Shown here: one piece after another, positions 40,785 to 49,254 of the stretch
Numbering within the stretch: the stretch's first letter is position 1
Layout of the letters: each line of letters starts with the position of its first letter
Assembly (NCBI RefSeq): GCF_013409065.1
Contig: NZ_JACBZP010000001.1
Coordinates: 1,426,001 to 1,490,000, forward strand
Reading direction: 5' to 3'
DNA: 64,000 bases
From: Spelaeicoccus albus
Lineage (GTDB): Bacteria > Actinomycetota > Actinomycetes > Actinomycetales > Brevibacteriaceae
Translations under genes and position numbers: made by a program
The notes under the pieces: model-generated
Told to the model about the DNA's origin: nothing
Database searches by the model: none
The model's input: only the letters and a program-made list of their open reading frames with translations

Positions 40785-41702
40785 ATGAGTTTTACAAAGC
40801 CACCTGTCGACGGAGGCCCCGCGACGGAACCGATTGCCGCGCCCGTATCGCGTGTGCCGGCGGTGGTACGTCGGTTCCTCGGCCGGAAAATATCCGTTAT
40901 TTCGCTGGCGGTATTCGTCGCCATATTGCTGTTCGCGTTCGTCGGCCCACACTTCTGGAAATACTCGTTCGACGTCTATACTCCGGACAACTCGCAGCCG
41001 CCATCCTTGAACCATCCGTTCGGCACCGACAGCACCGGCTACGACACACTTGCACAGGTGATGCGCGGAACTCAACGGTCAGTTCAAATTGCGCTGTTCG
41101 TCGCCCTCGTGGCGACTGCAGTTGGATCTGTGATCGGAGCGGTTTCCGGCTATTACGGCAAGATCGTCGACGCCGTCACCATGCGGTTCGTCGATCTCGT
41201 CCTGATGTTTCCGTCCATCGCTGTGGCCGCAGTTCTGGCACATCAATCTCTGGGAAGCAAGACAACGTGGCTCACTATCGGCTTGGTGCTCGCACTGCTG
41301 GCATGGCCAATTGTCGCGAGGCTGGTCCGATCGACGGCTCTACAGCTAGCCAAACAAGAATTTGTGCTTGCAGCACGCGGAGCCGGAGCAAGTGATCTGT
41401 CAATTATCGTGCGGCATATTATTCCGAACTCGATGGGCACGATCACCGTTGCCGTCACGGTGTTGACGGCAACCGCGATCCTGTCAGAGACGTCCCTTTC
41501 TTACCTAGGGTTCGGTGTGCAGCCGCCGGACACCTCGCTTGGCCTCTTGGTCGCCGGAGCACAGTCGGCCGTGGTCACTCGGCCTTGGATCTTCTATTTC
41601 CCTGGAATATTCATCATCTTGGTGGCGCTCACCGCCAGTTTTATCGGCGACGGACTGCGCGCGGCTCTCGATCCGCGTCAAGGCTCAGGAGGTCAGAATT
41701 GA
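40785..41702 (+). CDS. ABC permease, DppC-like
   Basis: 305 residues. NHPFGTDSTGYDTLAQVMRGTQRSVQIAL and the loop QEFVLAARGAGASDLSIIVRHIIPNSMGTI identify DppC. AGGAAG is 8 bases before the ATG at 40785. The C-terminus (DGLRAALDPRQG) is typical. The TGA stop overlaps the TTG start of the fused ATPase gene. Confidence 0.9.
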   Translation: MSFTKPPVDGGPATEPIAAPVSRVPAVVRRFLGRKISVISLAVFVAILLFAFVGPHFWKYSFDVYTPDNSQPPSLNHPFGTDSTGYDTLAQVMRGTQRSVQIALFVALVATAVGSVIGAVSGYYGKIVDAVTMRFVDLVLMFPSIAVAAVLAHQSLGSKTTWLTIGLVLALLAWPIVARLVRSTALQLAKQEFVLAARGAGASDLSIIVRHIIPNSMGTITVAVTVLTATAILSETSLSYLGFGVQPPDTSLGLLVAGAQSAVVTRPWIFYFPGIFIILVALTASFIGDGLRAALDPRQGSGGQN

Positions 41703-43813
41703 CAGAAGCAATCGACTCTCACGACTCCGACGCTCGGGTAGCCCACGGCGAAGCGATGCTCACCGTGCGGGATCTCGAGGTGAAGTTTGGCGGTACGCAC
41801 CGCGAAGTTTCGGTCGTCCGGGGGGTGAGTTTCGAGATAGACCGGGGCGAGACGCTTGGAATTGTCGGTGAGTCCGGTTCAGGCAAGTCGGTCACCGCCA
41901 CCGCGATCATGGGACTTCACGGGGCGAATGCCTCGATCAGCGGTTCGGTGAAGTTGGATGGTAAAGAACTGCTGGGACTCTCCGACGCCGGGATGAGCAG
42001 ACTGCGTGGGTCGAAGATTGCAATGATCTTCCAAGACCCCATGACTTCGCTAGATCCCGTGCAAAAGATCGGTGTGCAAGTTGTCGAAGCAGTGATGTTG
42101 CACCGCCAACTCAACCGGAAAGAAGCAGAGGCGGAGACACTGAGGCTTCTTGAGCTTGTCGGAATACCCGATGCCTCTCGTCGAATCTCCGACTATCCAC
42201 ACCAGTTTTCTGGTGGAATGCGTCAGCGCGTGGTGATTGCGATCGCGATGGCAAACAACCCCGATTTGATCATCGCAGACGAACCAACAACCGCTCTTGA
42301 CGTAACTGTCCAAGCCCAGGTGCTCGACGCGTTGAAGCGGGCGCAAGAACATACGAACGCAGCACTGATCTTGGTGACTCACGATCTCGGTGTCGTAGCT
42401 GGGCGCGCCGATCGGATCATGGTGATGTACGCCGGCAAGGCCGTCGAAACAGGCGAAGTCGATGAGATTTTTTACCGCTCACGGATGCCCTACACGCGCG
42501 GTCTGCTGGCTGCCTTGCCGCGAATAGACGTCCGTGATCGACGATTGACGCCCATACCGGGATCACCGCCTCAGCCGGCGACACTCACGGGTAGTGCTTG
42601 CCCTTTTGCAACGCGGTGCGACTTCGCTGCAAACCTGTGTCTCGAGAGCGAGCCGGAGCTGATTGACGTCAACGATGCACAGCACAAGGCTGCCTGTCAC
42701 TTCGCACTCGACCAAGACGTCCTTCCAGCATATGAGTCACGGCCCCGCGAAGAACCGCCTCAGGCTCGAGATGCGACGCGACCCGAGGAGGCCGACGAAT
42801 CCGAGCCCATCTTCCGTGTTTCGAACTTGACCAAGGATTTCCGAGTCAGGCGCGATTCGGCTGTGGTGCGGGCCGTCAACGATGTGTCGTTTGCAATTCG
42901 CGCCGGCGAGACTCTAGGACTGGTTGGCGAATCGGGATGCGGAAAATCGACGATAAGCCGTGCTGTTGTCCGCTTGGACGATCCGACCTCGGGGACTGTG
43001 CATCTGGGCGGTCAAGAATTAACAGCGATGTCTCGATCAGTGCTCAGGCCACACCGTCGACGAGTGCAAATGGTGTTTCAAGACCCACACTCATCGTTGG
43101 ACCCGCGAATGAGCATCGAACAAGTATTGGCCGAACCGCTACGACTCGCAGGGTATTCACGTAGCGAAAGACGCGCACGAATCATCGCCCTGCTCGAAGA
43201 TGTGGGCTTGCCGGCGGAGTCGGCATCAAGGTATCCACACGAATTTTCCGGTGGACAACGGCAGCGAATCGGTATTGCGCGTGCGCTGGCAACAGACCCC
43301 GAGCTTCTAGTCCTGGACGAACCGGTATCCGCACTAGACGTGTCCGTCCAGGCCGGTGTCATCAATCTGCTGAGCGATCTGGTTGACGCGAAGCAGCTCG
43401 GATACTTGTTCATCGCGCACGATTTGTCGGTCGTTGCGCATATCTCGACGAATATCGCTGTCATGTACCTCGGTCGTATTGTCGAATACGGTGCGAGCGG
43501 CGACATTTTCGACTCGCCGCGGCACCCGTATACGAAAGCGCTAATATCTGCGATTCCCATACCCGATCCGGTCAGGGAACGTGCGCGGGAGAAAGTCGTT
43601 CTGCGTGGCGAAGTTCCATCGCCGCTCGATCCACCATCGGGATGCCCATTCCGAACGCGATGCCTGATCTATAACCAAGTACTCACAGCCGACCAACAGA
43701 CGCACTGTGCCACCGAGGTCCCCAAGCTTGAACCCGACGTCGGCTCCCACGAAGTCGCCTGTCACTACCCAGATTTGTATAGCCAAACCACGACAGAAGA
43801 GGTTGAAGGATGA
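41699..43813 (+). CDS. fused double ABC ATPase (DppD-DppF type, GsiA-like)
   Basis: 704 residues, two complete ATPase cassettes in one chain. The first has [24 protein letters not shown] and [13 protein letters not shown] and ends with the Cys-rich DppD tail (CPFATRCDFAANLC). After a ~60-residue acidic linker the second has [25 protein letters not shown] and VLDEPVSALDVS, ending with a second CPFRTRC tail. The TTG at 41699 is the start: AGGAGG lies exactly 6 bases before it and no ATG is better placed. Both ATPases of the other Opp-type importer here are separate genes, so the two importers have different origins. Confidence 0.92.
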   Translation: MTEAIDSHDSDARVAHGEAMLTVRDLEVKFGGTHREVSVVRGVSFEIDRGETLGIVGESGSGKSVTATAIMGLHGANASISGSVKLDGKELLGLSDAGMSRLRGSKIAMIFQDPMTSLDPVQKIGVQVVEAVMLHRQLNRKEAEAETLRLLELVGIPDASRRISDYPHQFSGGMRQRVVIAIAMANNPDLIIADEPTTALDVTVQAQVLDALKRAQEHTNAALILVTHDLGVVAGRADRIMVMYAGKAVETGEVDEIFYRSRMPYTRGLLAALPRIDVRDRRLTPIPGSPPQPATLTGSACPFATRCDFAANLCLESEPELIDVNDAQHKAACHFALDQDVLPAYESRPREEPPQARDATRPEEADESEPIFRVSNLTKDFRVRRDSAVVRAVNDVSFAIRAGETLGLVGESGCGKSTISRAVVRLDDPTSGTVHLGGQELTAMSRSVLRPHRRRVQMVFQDPHSSLDPRMSIEQVLAEPLRLAGYSRSERRARIIALLEDVGLPAESASRYPHEFSGGQRQRIGIARALATDPELLVLDEPVSALDVSVQAGVINLLSDLVDAKQLGYLFIAHDLSVVAHISTNIAVMYLGRIVEYGASGDIFDSPRHPYTKALISAIPIPDPVRERAREKVVLRGEVPSPLDPPSGCPFRTRCLIYNQVLTADQQTHCATEVPKLEPDVGSHEVACHYPDLYSQTTTEEVEG

Positions 43814-44940
43814 AGATTGTTGTTATTGGTGCTGGATCCGTCGGCGCACACGTCGCGTTCCGGCTTTCGAAGGAAGGAGCGGATGTCGTTCTCGTCGACT
43901 CTGTGGTCCCCGGCCAGGGCACGACTGCTTCCTCGATAGCTTGGCTCTCGCAGTTTCCGCAGACGTCATGGGAAGAGGAACCCGGTAAGGCGAAGTTGCG
44001 CCTTGAAGTCGATGAATTGTTCCGTCAGGTGGAAAGCGAAGTCCCGGGTAAATATGTGGAATGGCCGGGAACACTGCTTTGGGGCCATGCTCACGAACGG
44101 GCCGACCTCAAACAAGCCGCCTCAGTGTCGAAGGGCAAGGGCGTCGACGTACGCCTGCTCGATGCACAGGCTGCTCGAGACGTTGACGCCAATGTAGCCT
44201 TGGCCGACGACGAACTCGTGTTTTGGGAACCAGGCTCGGGATGGGTTGACGGGCCGGAGGTGGTACGAGTACTTGTCTCGGCCGCTGTCGATCTGGGAGC
44301 CGTGCTCAAGACCCAGACGACTGTCGTCGGCATTCGCACTGCAGGAGGAGCTGTTCAGGGCGTTGACACCAGCAAGGGTGAGTACATCGAATGCGATGGT
44401 GTGGTCAACGCCGCCGGTAGCTGGGGATCGCACATTGCGGCTCTCGCCGACCTGGCCATTCCTTTAGACCTCATTCCGGGACGTATCGTGTACACGGCCG
44501 CTGTTGAGAACTTGCCGAAAGTCATTGTCAACGGACCGGAATGGTGTGCTCGTCCGGATCCGTCCGGCGGCCTCGCGGTTCATTGGCGAGGTGGGCCCCA
44601 AGAACCGGGACACGGAAGCAACGTCCGGACGGCGGATGAGGTCATCCGAGAGATTTCGTATGTAATCCCTGCTCTCGAAGGAACCTCCGCGGCTCGAACG
44701 AGCATCGGGATTCGCCCTATTCCGCCGGGTGGGCCGATAGTGGGTGCATTGCCGTGGCTCGAAAATTTTTACTTCACGCTGTCCCATGGCGGTATCGGCT
44801 GGGGGCCGATGTGGGGCAAAATGGCTGCTCTCGAACTCCTCCACGGAGGCACGAACGACAACTTGGCGGCCATGCGCCCCGAACGGTTCTACCTTGACCC
44901 GGTACCAATTGGCCGGTATGCAGACGACGCCGAGCAGTAA
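43810..44940 (+). CDS. FAD-dependent amine/amino-acid oxidoreductase (DAO family)
   Basis: 376 residues. GAGSVGAHVAFRLSKEGADVVLVD (7-30) is the dinucleotide-binding fold with the adenosine-binding Asp. Later motifs include DGVVNAAGSWG (~198-208) and the C-terminal IGIRPIPPGGPIVGALPWLENFYFTLSHGGIGWGP that binds the flavin in glycine/sarcosine and D-amino-acid oxidases. It probably oxidises a secondary amine or D-amino acid derived from the imported solute. The start overlaps the ATPase stop (ATGA); it closes the PucR cluster. Confidence 0.88.
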   Translation: MKIVVIGAGSVGAHVAFRLSKEGADVVLVDSVVPGQGTTASSIAWLSQFPQTSWEEEPGKAKLRLEVDELFRQVESEVPGKYVEWPGTLLWGHAHERADLKQAASVSKGKGVDVRLLDAQAARDVDANVALADDELVFWEPGSGWVDGPEVVRVLVSAAVDLGAVLKTQTTVVGIRTAGGAVQGVDTSKGEYIECDGVVNAAGSWGSHIAALADLAIPLDLIPGRIVYTAAVENLPKVIVNGPEWCARPDPSGGLAVHWRGGPQEPGHGSNVRTADEVIREISYVIPALEGTSAARTSIGIRPIPPGGPIVGALPWLENFYFTLSHGGIGWGPMWGKMAALELLHGGTNDNLAAMRPERFYLDPVPIGRYADDAEQ

Positions 44941-45012
44941 ACCCGACGAACTCGCCGCGTCGTAAGTTCCGGCCGAGACTGTGTTGTGTTTGCGGTTCCA
45001 TATAAGCGCGTT

Positions 45013-45040
45013 CTTGACACGATTCACCATGGGTGTGAAG
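45013..45040. promoter_or_regulatory. possible promoter/operator before the permease operon
   Basis: CTTGACAC and GTGTGAAG form an imperfect inverted repeat (one mismatch) around TTCACCATGGGTGTGAA. TTGACA looks like a -35 box, with TATAAG 21 bases on, a longer spacer than usual. It is the only structured stretch in the 44941-45154 gap. Confidence 0.3.
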
Positions 45041-45154
45041 TATAAGACAGTACGCATTTCTATTCATCCCCATGAGACGTCACGCGGCTGAGCAATCGCT
45101 TCCTGACGACAGTTCGCTTCCGGACTGATTGCCCGCCCCGTACCCAGGAGAACC

Positions 45155-46579
45155 ATGAGCGCCACCCAGCTCACGTCGTCCGAAATCACCACGCACCCCA
45201 GGCAAAAGACCGCGAGCCTCATCGTGTTCGCCGTCGGCATTGTCATCGCCATCGTTTCGGCACTGACCTTGCCGCACGCCGGCCTGCTCGGCCTCGTACC
45301 GATTGTCATGTATTCGGTCCTCACGCTCATGAACACGGACGTCGTGCTGGCAACCGTCGCGTCGTTGCTGGTCGCCGTGATCATGACGCGTACCGGGCCG
45401 ATCGCGCTCGGTACTCAAATGGCCACGTCGCTCGGCTCTTTCGTCGCGGTGATCGGCATGATCATCATGCTAGGGGCCGGGCTTGGCCGGGTCGCCCAAG
45501 ACACCGGCGCGGCTGAACGGCTCGTGCGTTTCGTGATGGACAAGGTGGGCCTGAAGACGCCCACTCGTGTTCAAACCGGCCTCATGATCGCCTCGCTCAT
45601 CCTCGTCGCCTCGCTCGGCACTCTCGCCGGAGCAAACGCCGTGTTAGCGCCGATCGTGATCCCCATCGCAGGACGCGCCAAGTGGAAACCGCCCGCCGTG
45701 GCTGCCATGTTCCACTCGGCCGGGGCCGCCGGGCTCATGGTCGGGCCGTTCACTCCGCCTGTTGTCGCAATTATGGGCGTCACGCACCTGACGTACGGCA
45801 CTTACCTCCTCCATGCCGGACTGCCGATCGCTGCGCTGACCTTCGTGACGGGATTCATCATGTCCCGCATCATCCAGCGCCTGGCTACCCAGCAGTACAC
45901 CGAGGCCGACCTCAACCTCGGCGACCAGGACAAACCCACCAACAAGCACGCCGGATTCGCCGCCTGCGCCATGTTCGTGGTGCTCTTCGGCCTGACGATC
46001 TTCGGCGTCTTCGTGCACGCCGACTACACGTTCGCGCTCATCGTGATGATCTGCACCGCCGCAGCCGTCGGCCTGGCCGGCCGGATGGCGCCCAAGGACG
46101 TCGTCGGCGCCGTCTATCAGGGCGCCAGCAAACTGATCTGGCTGTTCTTCCTCTTTTGGCTCCTCGACCCGATGCTGACCCTCATAGGCAAAACGGGTGC
46201 GTACGACGCCGCATTCCACGGCCTCAAACCGTTCTTGTCCACCGCCGGTCCGTTCGTCTTCCTGCTGCTCCTCATGCTCCTCGGGTTCCTGCACACGATT
46301 CCCGGAGCCGCAGCAGCTCAAGTCGTACTGGTCAACAAAATCTTCGGCGGCCTCGCCGTCACTTTGGGAATCCCGATGGGCAGCTGGGCACTTTTGATGC
46401 TGGCCATCGCCCAGGTCGACCAGCTCGGACCGACACCCGGCGCCGATATGATCGGACAAATGGGTCTCGCTCGCTCCGACAGCGTGAAGTACATGCTCTA
46501 CAACGGCTGGGGCATCATGGCTACCAACTCGATATTGATCATCGTCATCTTCTTCTTCACGACACTGCACATCCATTGA
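45155..46579 (+). CDS. ion-transporter-superfamily permease (GntP/CitMHS-like)
   Basis: 474 residues with about 11-12 hydrophobic segments in two similar halves. Short Gly/Pro loops (GTLAGANAVLAPIVIPIAGRAKW; HTIPGAAAAQVVLVNKIFGG) resemble the substrate-binding hairpins of the ion transporter superfamily, which moves gluconate, citrate, C4-dicarboxylates or sodium. It precedes two hydrolase genes that handle peptides or acylated amino acids, so an amino-acid derivative or organic acid is plausible. Substrate is not readable. Confidence 0.75.
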   Translation: MSATQLTSSEITTHPRQKTASLIVFAVGIVIAIVSALTLPHAGLLGLVPIVMYSVLTLMNTDVVLATVASLLVAVIMTRTGPIALGTQMATSLGSFVAVIGMIIMLGAGLGRVAQDTGAAERLVRFVMDKVGLKTPTRVQTGLMIASLILVASLGTLAGANAVLAPIVIPIAGRAKWKPPAVAAMFHSAGAAGLMVGPFTPPVVAIMGVTHLTYGTYLLHAGLPIAALTFVTGFIMSRIIQRLATQQYTEADLNLGDQDKPTNKHAGFAACAMFVVLFGLTIFGVFVHADYTFALIVMICTAAAVGLAGRMAPKDVVGAVYQGASKLIWLFFLFWLLDPMLTLIGKTGAYDAAFHGLKPFLSTAGPFVFLLLLMLLGFLHTIPGAAAAQVVLVNKIFGGLAVTLGIPMGSWALLMLAIAQVDQLGPTPGADMIGQMGLARSDSVKYMLYNGWGIMATNSILIIVIFFFTTLHIH

Positions 46580-46584
46580 GGCCA

Positions 46585-47385
46585 ATGACTCCCGACACGC
46601 TTGCACACATCATTCGCGACCACGCGCGCGACGGGGAGTCCGTCTCCGTCGCCATCCAGGTCGAACCAGAGACGTGGATCGATTATCGAGCCGACGAACG
46701 CCTCCGCTCGGCCTCGCTGATCAAGGTGCCAATCATGATGACGATTCTGGACGCCGTCCGGCGCGGCGCCATCGCACCGGACCAACAGGTACCGACTCCG
46801 GAACCGGCCGGCGGCAGCGGCGTATTGCAAAACCTGCAGCAGCGACCCTATTCGGCCCATGACCTGCTCACGTTGATGATCGTCGTCAGCGACAACATGG
46901 CCACCAACGCGCTGATCGACTTCGTCGGTATGCCCGCCGTCAACGAATGGTCGAAGCGTCTTGGTCTCGTCGACACGACTTTGTCACGGCACATGATGGA
47001 CGGCAAAGCCGTGGCAACCGGGCACGAGAACTTCACATCGGCCCGCGACATGGCGATGGTTCTAGGCGCCGTGTCGACCGGCCGGGTTCCGGGCTCGGAC
47101 GACGCGATGCGCATCCTGTTGGGCCAGCAGTCAACGGGCGGCCTGCCCGAGTACCTGCCGGACGGCTGGTTGCTCGCGCACAAAACAGGGGAGTTGGACG
47201 GCTTGCGCCACGACGCGGGGATCGTGACGACCGACTTGCAGCACAGCGCCACGGTCGTGGTGATGTGTGACGGCTTTCGCGGCACCGATGGGCCGGCGCG
47301 CGCCTCTTCGATTATCCGTGCGATTGGGCGTGGGGTCTATGAGCATCTCGCGGCGGGCAGCGGTCTGGCGGACGGGCGGGCCTGA
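46585..47385 (+). CDS. class A beta-lactamase-like serine hydrolase
   Basis: 266 residues with the class A triad of motifs: S44-LI-K47, S102-D103-N104 and K200-T201-G202. The Glu166 loop reads RHMMDGKA, with Asp where beta-lactamases need Glu, so efficient beta-lactam hydrolysis is doubtful. No signal peptide, again unlike a secreted beta-lactamase. Cytoplasmic members of this branch may be peptidases or amidases. It lies 5 bases after the permease and shares a base with the D-aminoacylase start (TGATG). Confidence 0.88.
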   Translation: MTPDTLAHIIRDHARDGESVSVAIQVEPETWIDYRADERLRSASLIKVPIMMTILDAVRRGAIAPDQQVPTPEPAGGSGVLQNLQQRPYSAHDLLTLMIVVSDNMATNALIDFVGMPAVNEWSKRLGLVDTTLSRHMMDGKAVATGHENFTSARDMAMVLGAVSTGRVPGSDDAMRILLGQQSTGGLPEYLPDGWLLAHKTGELDGLRHDAGIVTTDLQHSATVVVMCDGFRGTDGPARASSIIRAIGRGVYEHLAAGSGLADGRA

Positions 47386-48977
47386 TGTCGCAACTCGACA
47401 CGGTGATCCGAGGTGGCACCATCATCGATGGAACCGGCGGCGACCCGGTTGTGGCGGACGTCGGACTGGCCGGTGGCCGGATTGCGGTGATCGGCTCGGT
47501 GCCCGCTGCCGATGCGCGCGAGGTCGTCGACGCTGCCCGGTTGTGCGTGGCGCCCGGATTCATCGATTTGCATTCGCACGCGGATCTGACGATTCACGGC
47601 GCCCCGGCCGCCGAGACGTATTTGCGGCAGGGCGTGACGCTGCTGCAAATGGGCAATTGCGGGTTTTCGCCGTTCCCGATGGGCGCCACGGCCGGCGCAG
47701 TGGACGCCTTGCGGAGCAACGTGTCGGTTCTGGCGACGGGGCTGCCGTGGGATTGGACGGATTTGGAGACGTTCGCCGAGTCGGTGACGTCGCGGCGTCC
47801 CGGGATCAATTTTGCGGTGCAGGCCGGCCATCATGCGATCCGGCTGGCGGTGATGGGTGCCGAGGACCGGCGCGCAAGCGAGGCCGAGCTCGCCTTGATG
47901 GGCTCGGAGGTGCGCCGCGCGGCGGACGCCGGCGCGACCGGCGTATCGTTCGGGCTGATTTATGCGCCCGGAAGCTTTGCCGACAAACGAGAGCTCGAGG
48001 CGGTCGCGCGGGCTGCTGCCGATTGTGGGCTGCTGGTGTCGTGCCATATTCGCAATGAGACCGATCACGTGCTCGACGCGGTCGATGAGATCCTGGACGT
48101 CGCGTCCAATTCGGGTGCTCGCTTGCAGATTTCCCACGTGAAGGCGATGGCGGAGCCCAATCACGGCAAGGTGGCCCGCGCCATCGAGCACATAGAATCC
48201 GCGCGCCGCGAGGGCGTCGATGTGGCCACGGACGTGTATCCGTACACCGCGTCGTCGACGACGTTGACGTCGCGGCTGTCGAACTGGGCGATGAGCGGGG
48301 GAGTCGCGGAGCTGCTGCGCAAGCTTGGCGACGATTCCGCCCGAGCACGCGTCGTCCGGGAACTGGGTACGCGGATGCGTGAGGACGTGAATCCGGACGG
48401 CGTCGTCATCGCCGACATCGGCAACGGGCCGGATCGGTGGGTGATCGGTAGATCGCTGACCGAGATCGGCAGGGAATGGCGGATATCGCCGGAGGAAGCC
48501 GCGATTCGCGTCATTGCCGATCATGAGGGATCGGTGCAGATCATCAACCACAGCATGAGCGAGACGGACATCGAGTCGGCTCTTGCGTATGAGCACTGTG
48601 CGGTCGCCAGTGACGGGTCGCAGCTGGGCGCGGACGGAACCGGGGTGACGCATCCGCGGAGTTTCGGCACTTTCCCGCGAGTATTGTCGCGGTACGTGCG
48701 CGAGCGGGGCGTGTTGAACCTGCCCGAAGCCGTCCGTCGGATGACGTCGTTGCCGGCGTCGCGCATGCGCCTGGCCGGCAGGGGAACTCTCGGTGTCGGT
48801 GCCCACGCCGACGTCGTCGTCTTCGATGCCGGCACCGTCGCCGACCGGTCCACCTATGTCGATCCGTGGCAGCTCTCGGTCGGCGTGCGCGACGTGTTCA
48901 TTGGTGGCCGGAAGGCCGTCGTCGGCGGCGAAGTGACATCGCTACGGGCCGGACGATTCGTGCGCGGCGGTTCGTAA
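47385..48977 (+). CDS. N-acyl-D-amino-acid deacylase/D-aminoacylase
   Basis: 530 residues. IDLHSHADL (about 64-72) gives the HxH pair, NCGFSP (~89-94) the bridging Cys, HIRNE and QISHVKAM (~217 and ~246) further ligands, and VASDG the catalytic Asp region. The family deacylates N-acyl-D-amino acids. With the class-A-like hydrolase it would process D-amino-acid-containing peptides or acylated amino acids. The last ~15 codons are followed by a 65-base palindrome. Confidence 0.9.
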   Translation: MSQLDTVIRGGTIIDGTGGDPVVADVGLAGGRIAVIGSVPAADAREVVDAARLCVAPGFIDLHSHADLTIHGAPAAETYLRQGVTLLQMGNCGFSPFPMGATAGAVDALRSNVSVLATGLPWDWTDLETFAESVTSRRPGINFAVQAGHHAIRLAVMGAEDRRASEAELALMGSEVRRAADAGATGVSFGLIYAPGSFADKRELEAVARAAADCGLLVSCHIRNETDHVLDAVDEILDVASNSGARLQISHVKAMAEPNHGKVARAIEHIESARREGVDVATDVYPYTASSTTLTSRLSNWAMSGGVAELLRKLGDDSARARVVRELGTRMREDVNPDGVVIADIGNGPDRWVIGRSLTEIGREWRISPEEAAIRVIADHEGSVQIINHSMSETDIESALAYEHCAVASDGSQLGADGTGVTHPRSFGTFPRVLSRYVRERGVLNLPEAVRRMTSLPASRMRLAGRGTLGVGAHADVVVFDAGTVADRSTYVDPWQLSVGVRDVFIGGRKAVVGGEVTSLRAGRFVRGGS

Positions 48978-49019
48978 AGGGCTTCTGCAAACTCGTGTGC
49001 GATCAATGCGTCCCGCACC

Positions 49020-49084
49020 CCCTCGAGTGGTGGCGAGTGGCTGCGAAATCGCCGATTTCGCAGCCGCTCACCACCACTCGAGGG
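49020..49084. repeat. long palindromic repeat, copy 1
   Basis: Two 32-base arms with two mismatches flank one central base. Outer arms read CCCTCGAGTGGTGG; the centre is GCGAAATCGCCGATTTCGC. The core is shared with the copy at 54679-54737, so this is a dispersed element (REP- or MITE-like). It may also act as a bidirectional terminator after 48977. The rest of 48978-49254 holds nothing else recognisable. Confidence 0.85.
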
Positions 49085-49254
49085 CCGCTGCGTGGGTTTC
49101 TGTTCACAGAGTGGGACATGGCCTAACACGTGTTGCACGCCATACGCGGCCTCGGTAACGTAAAAAAGCGCCGAGCGTGTTTGATATTTGCCATATCCGC
49201 TCGTCTATAGGCTATTTGCCATCAGTTCAACCCGCGAAGGAGATGCACGGATTC

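Noticed and set aside
46585-47385. antibiotic-resistance beta-lactamase
   Set aside because: No signal peptide, Glu166 position is Asp, and the operon encodes a D-aminoacylase and permease.
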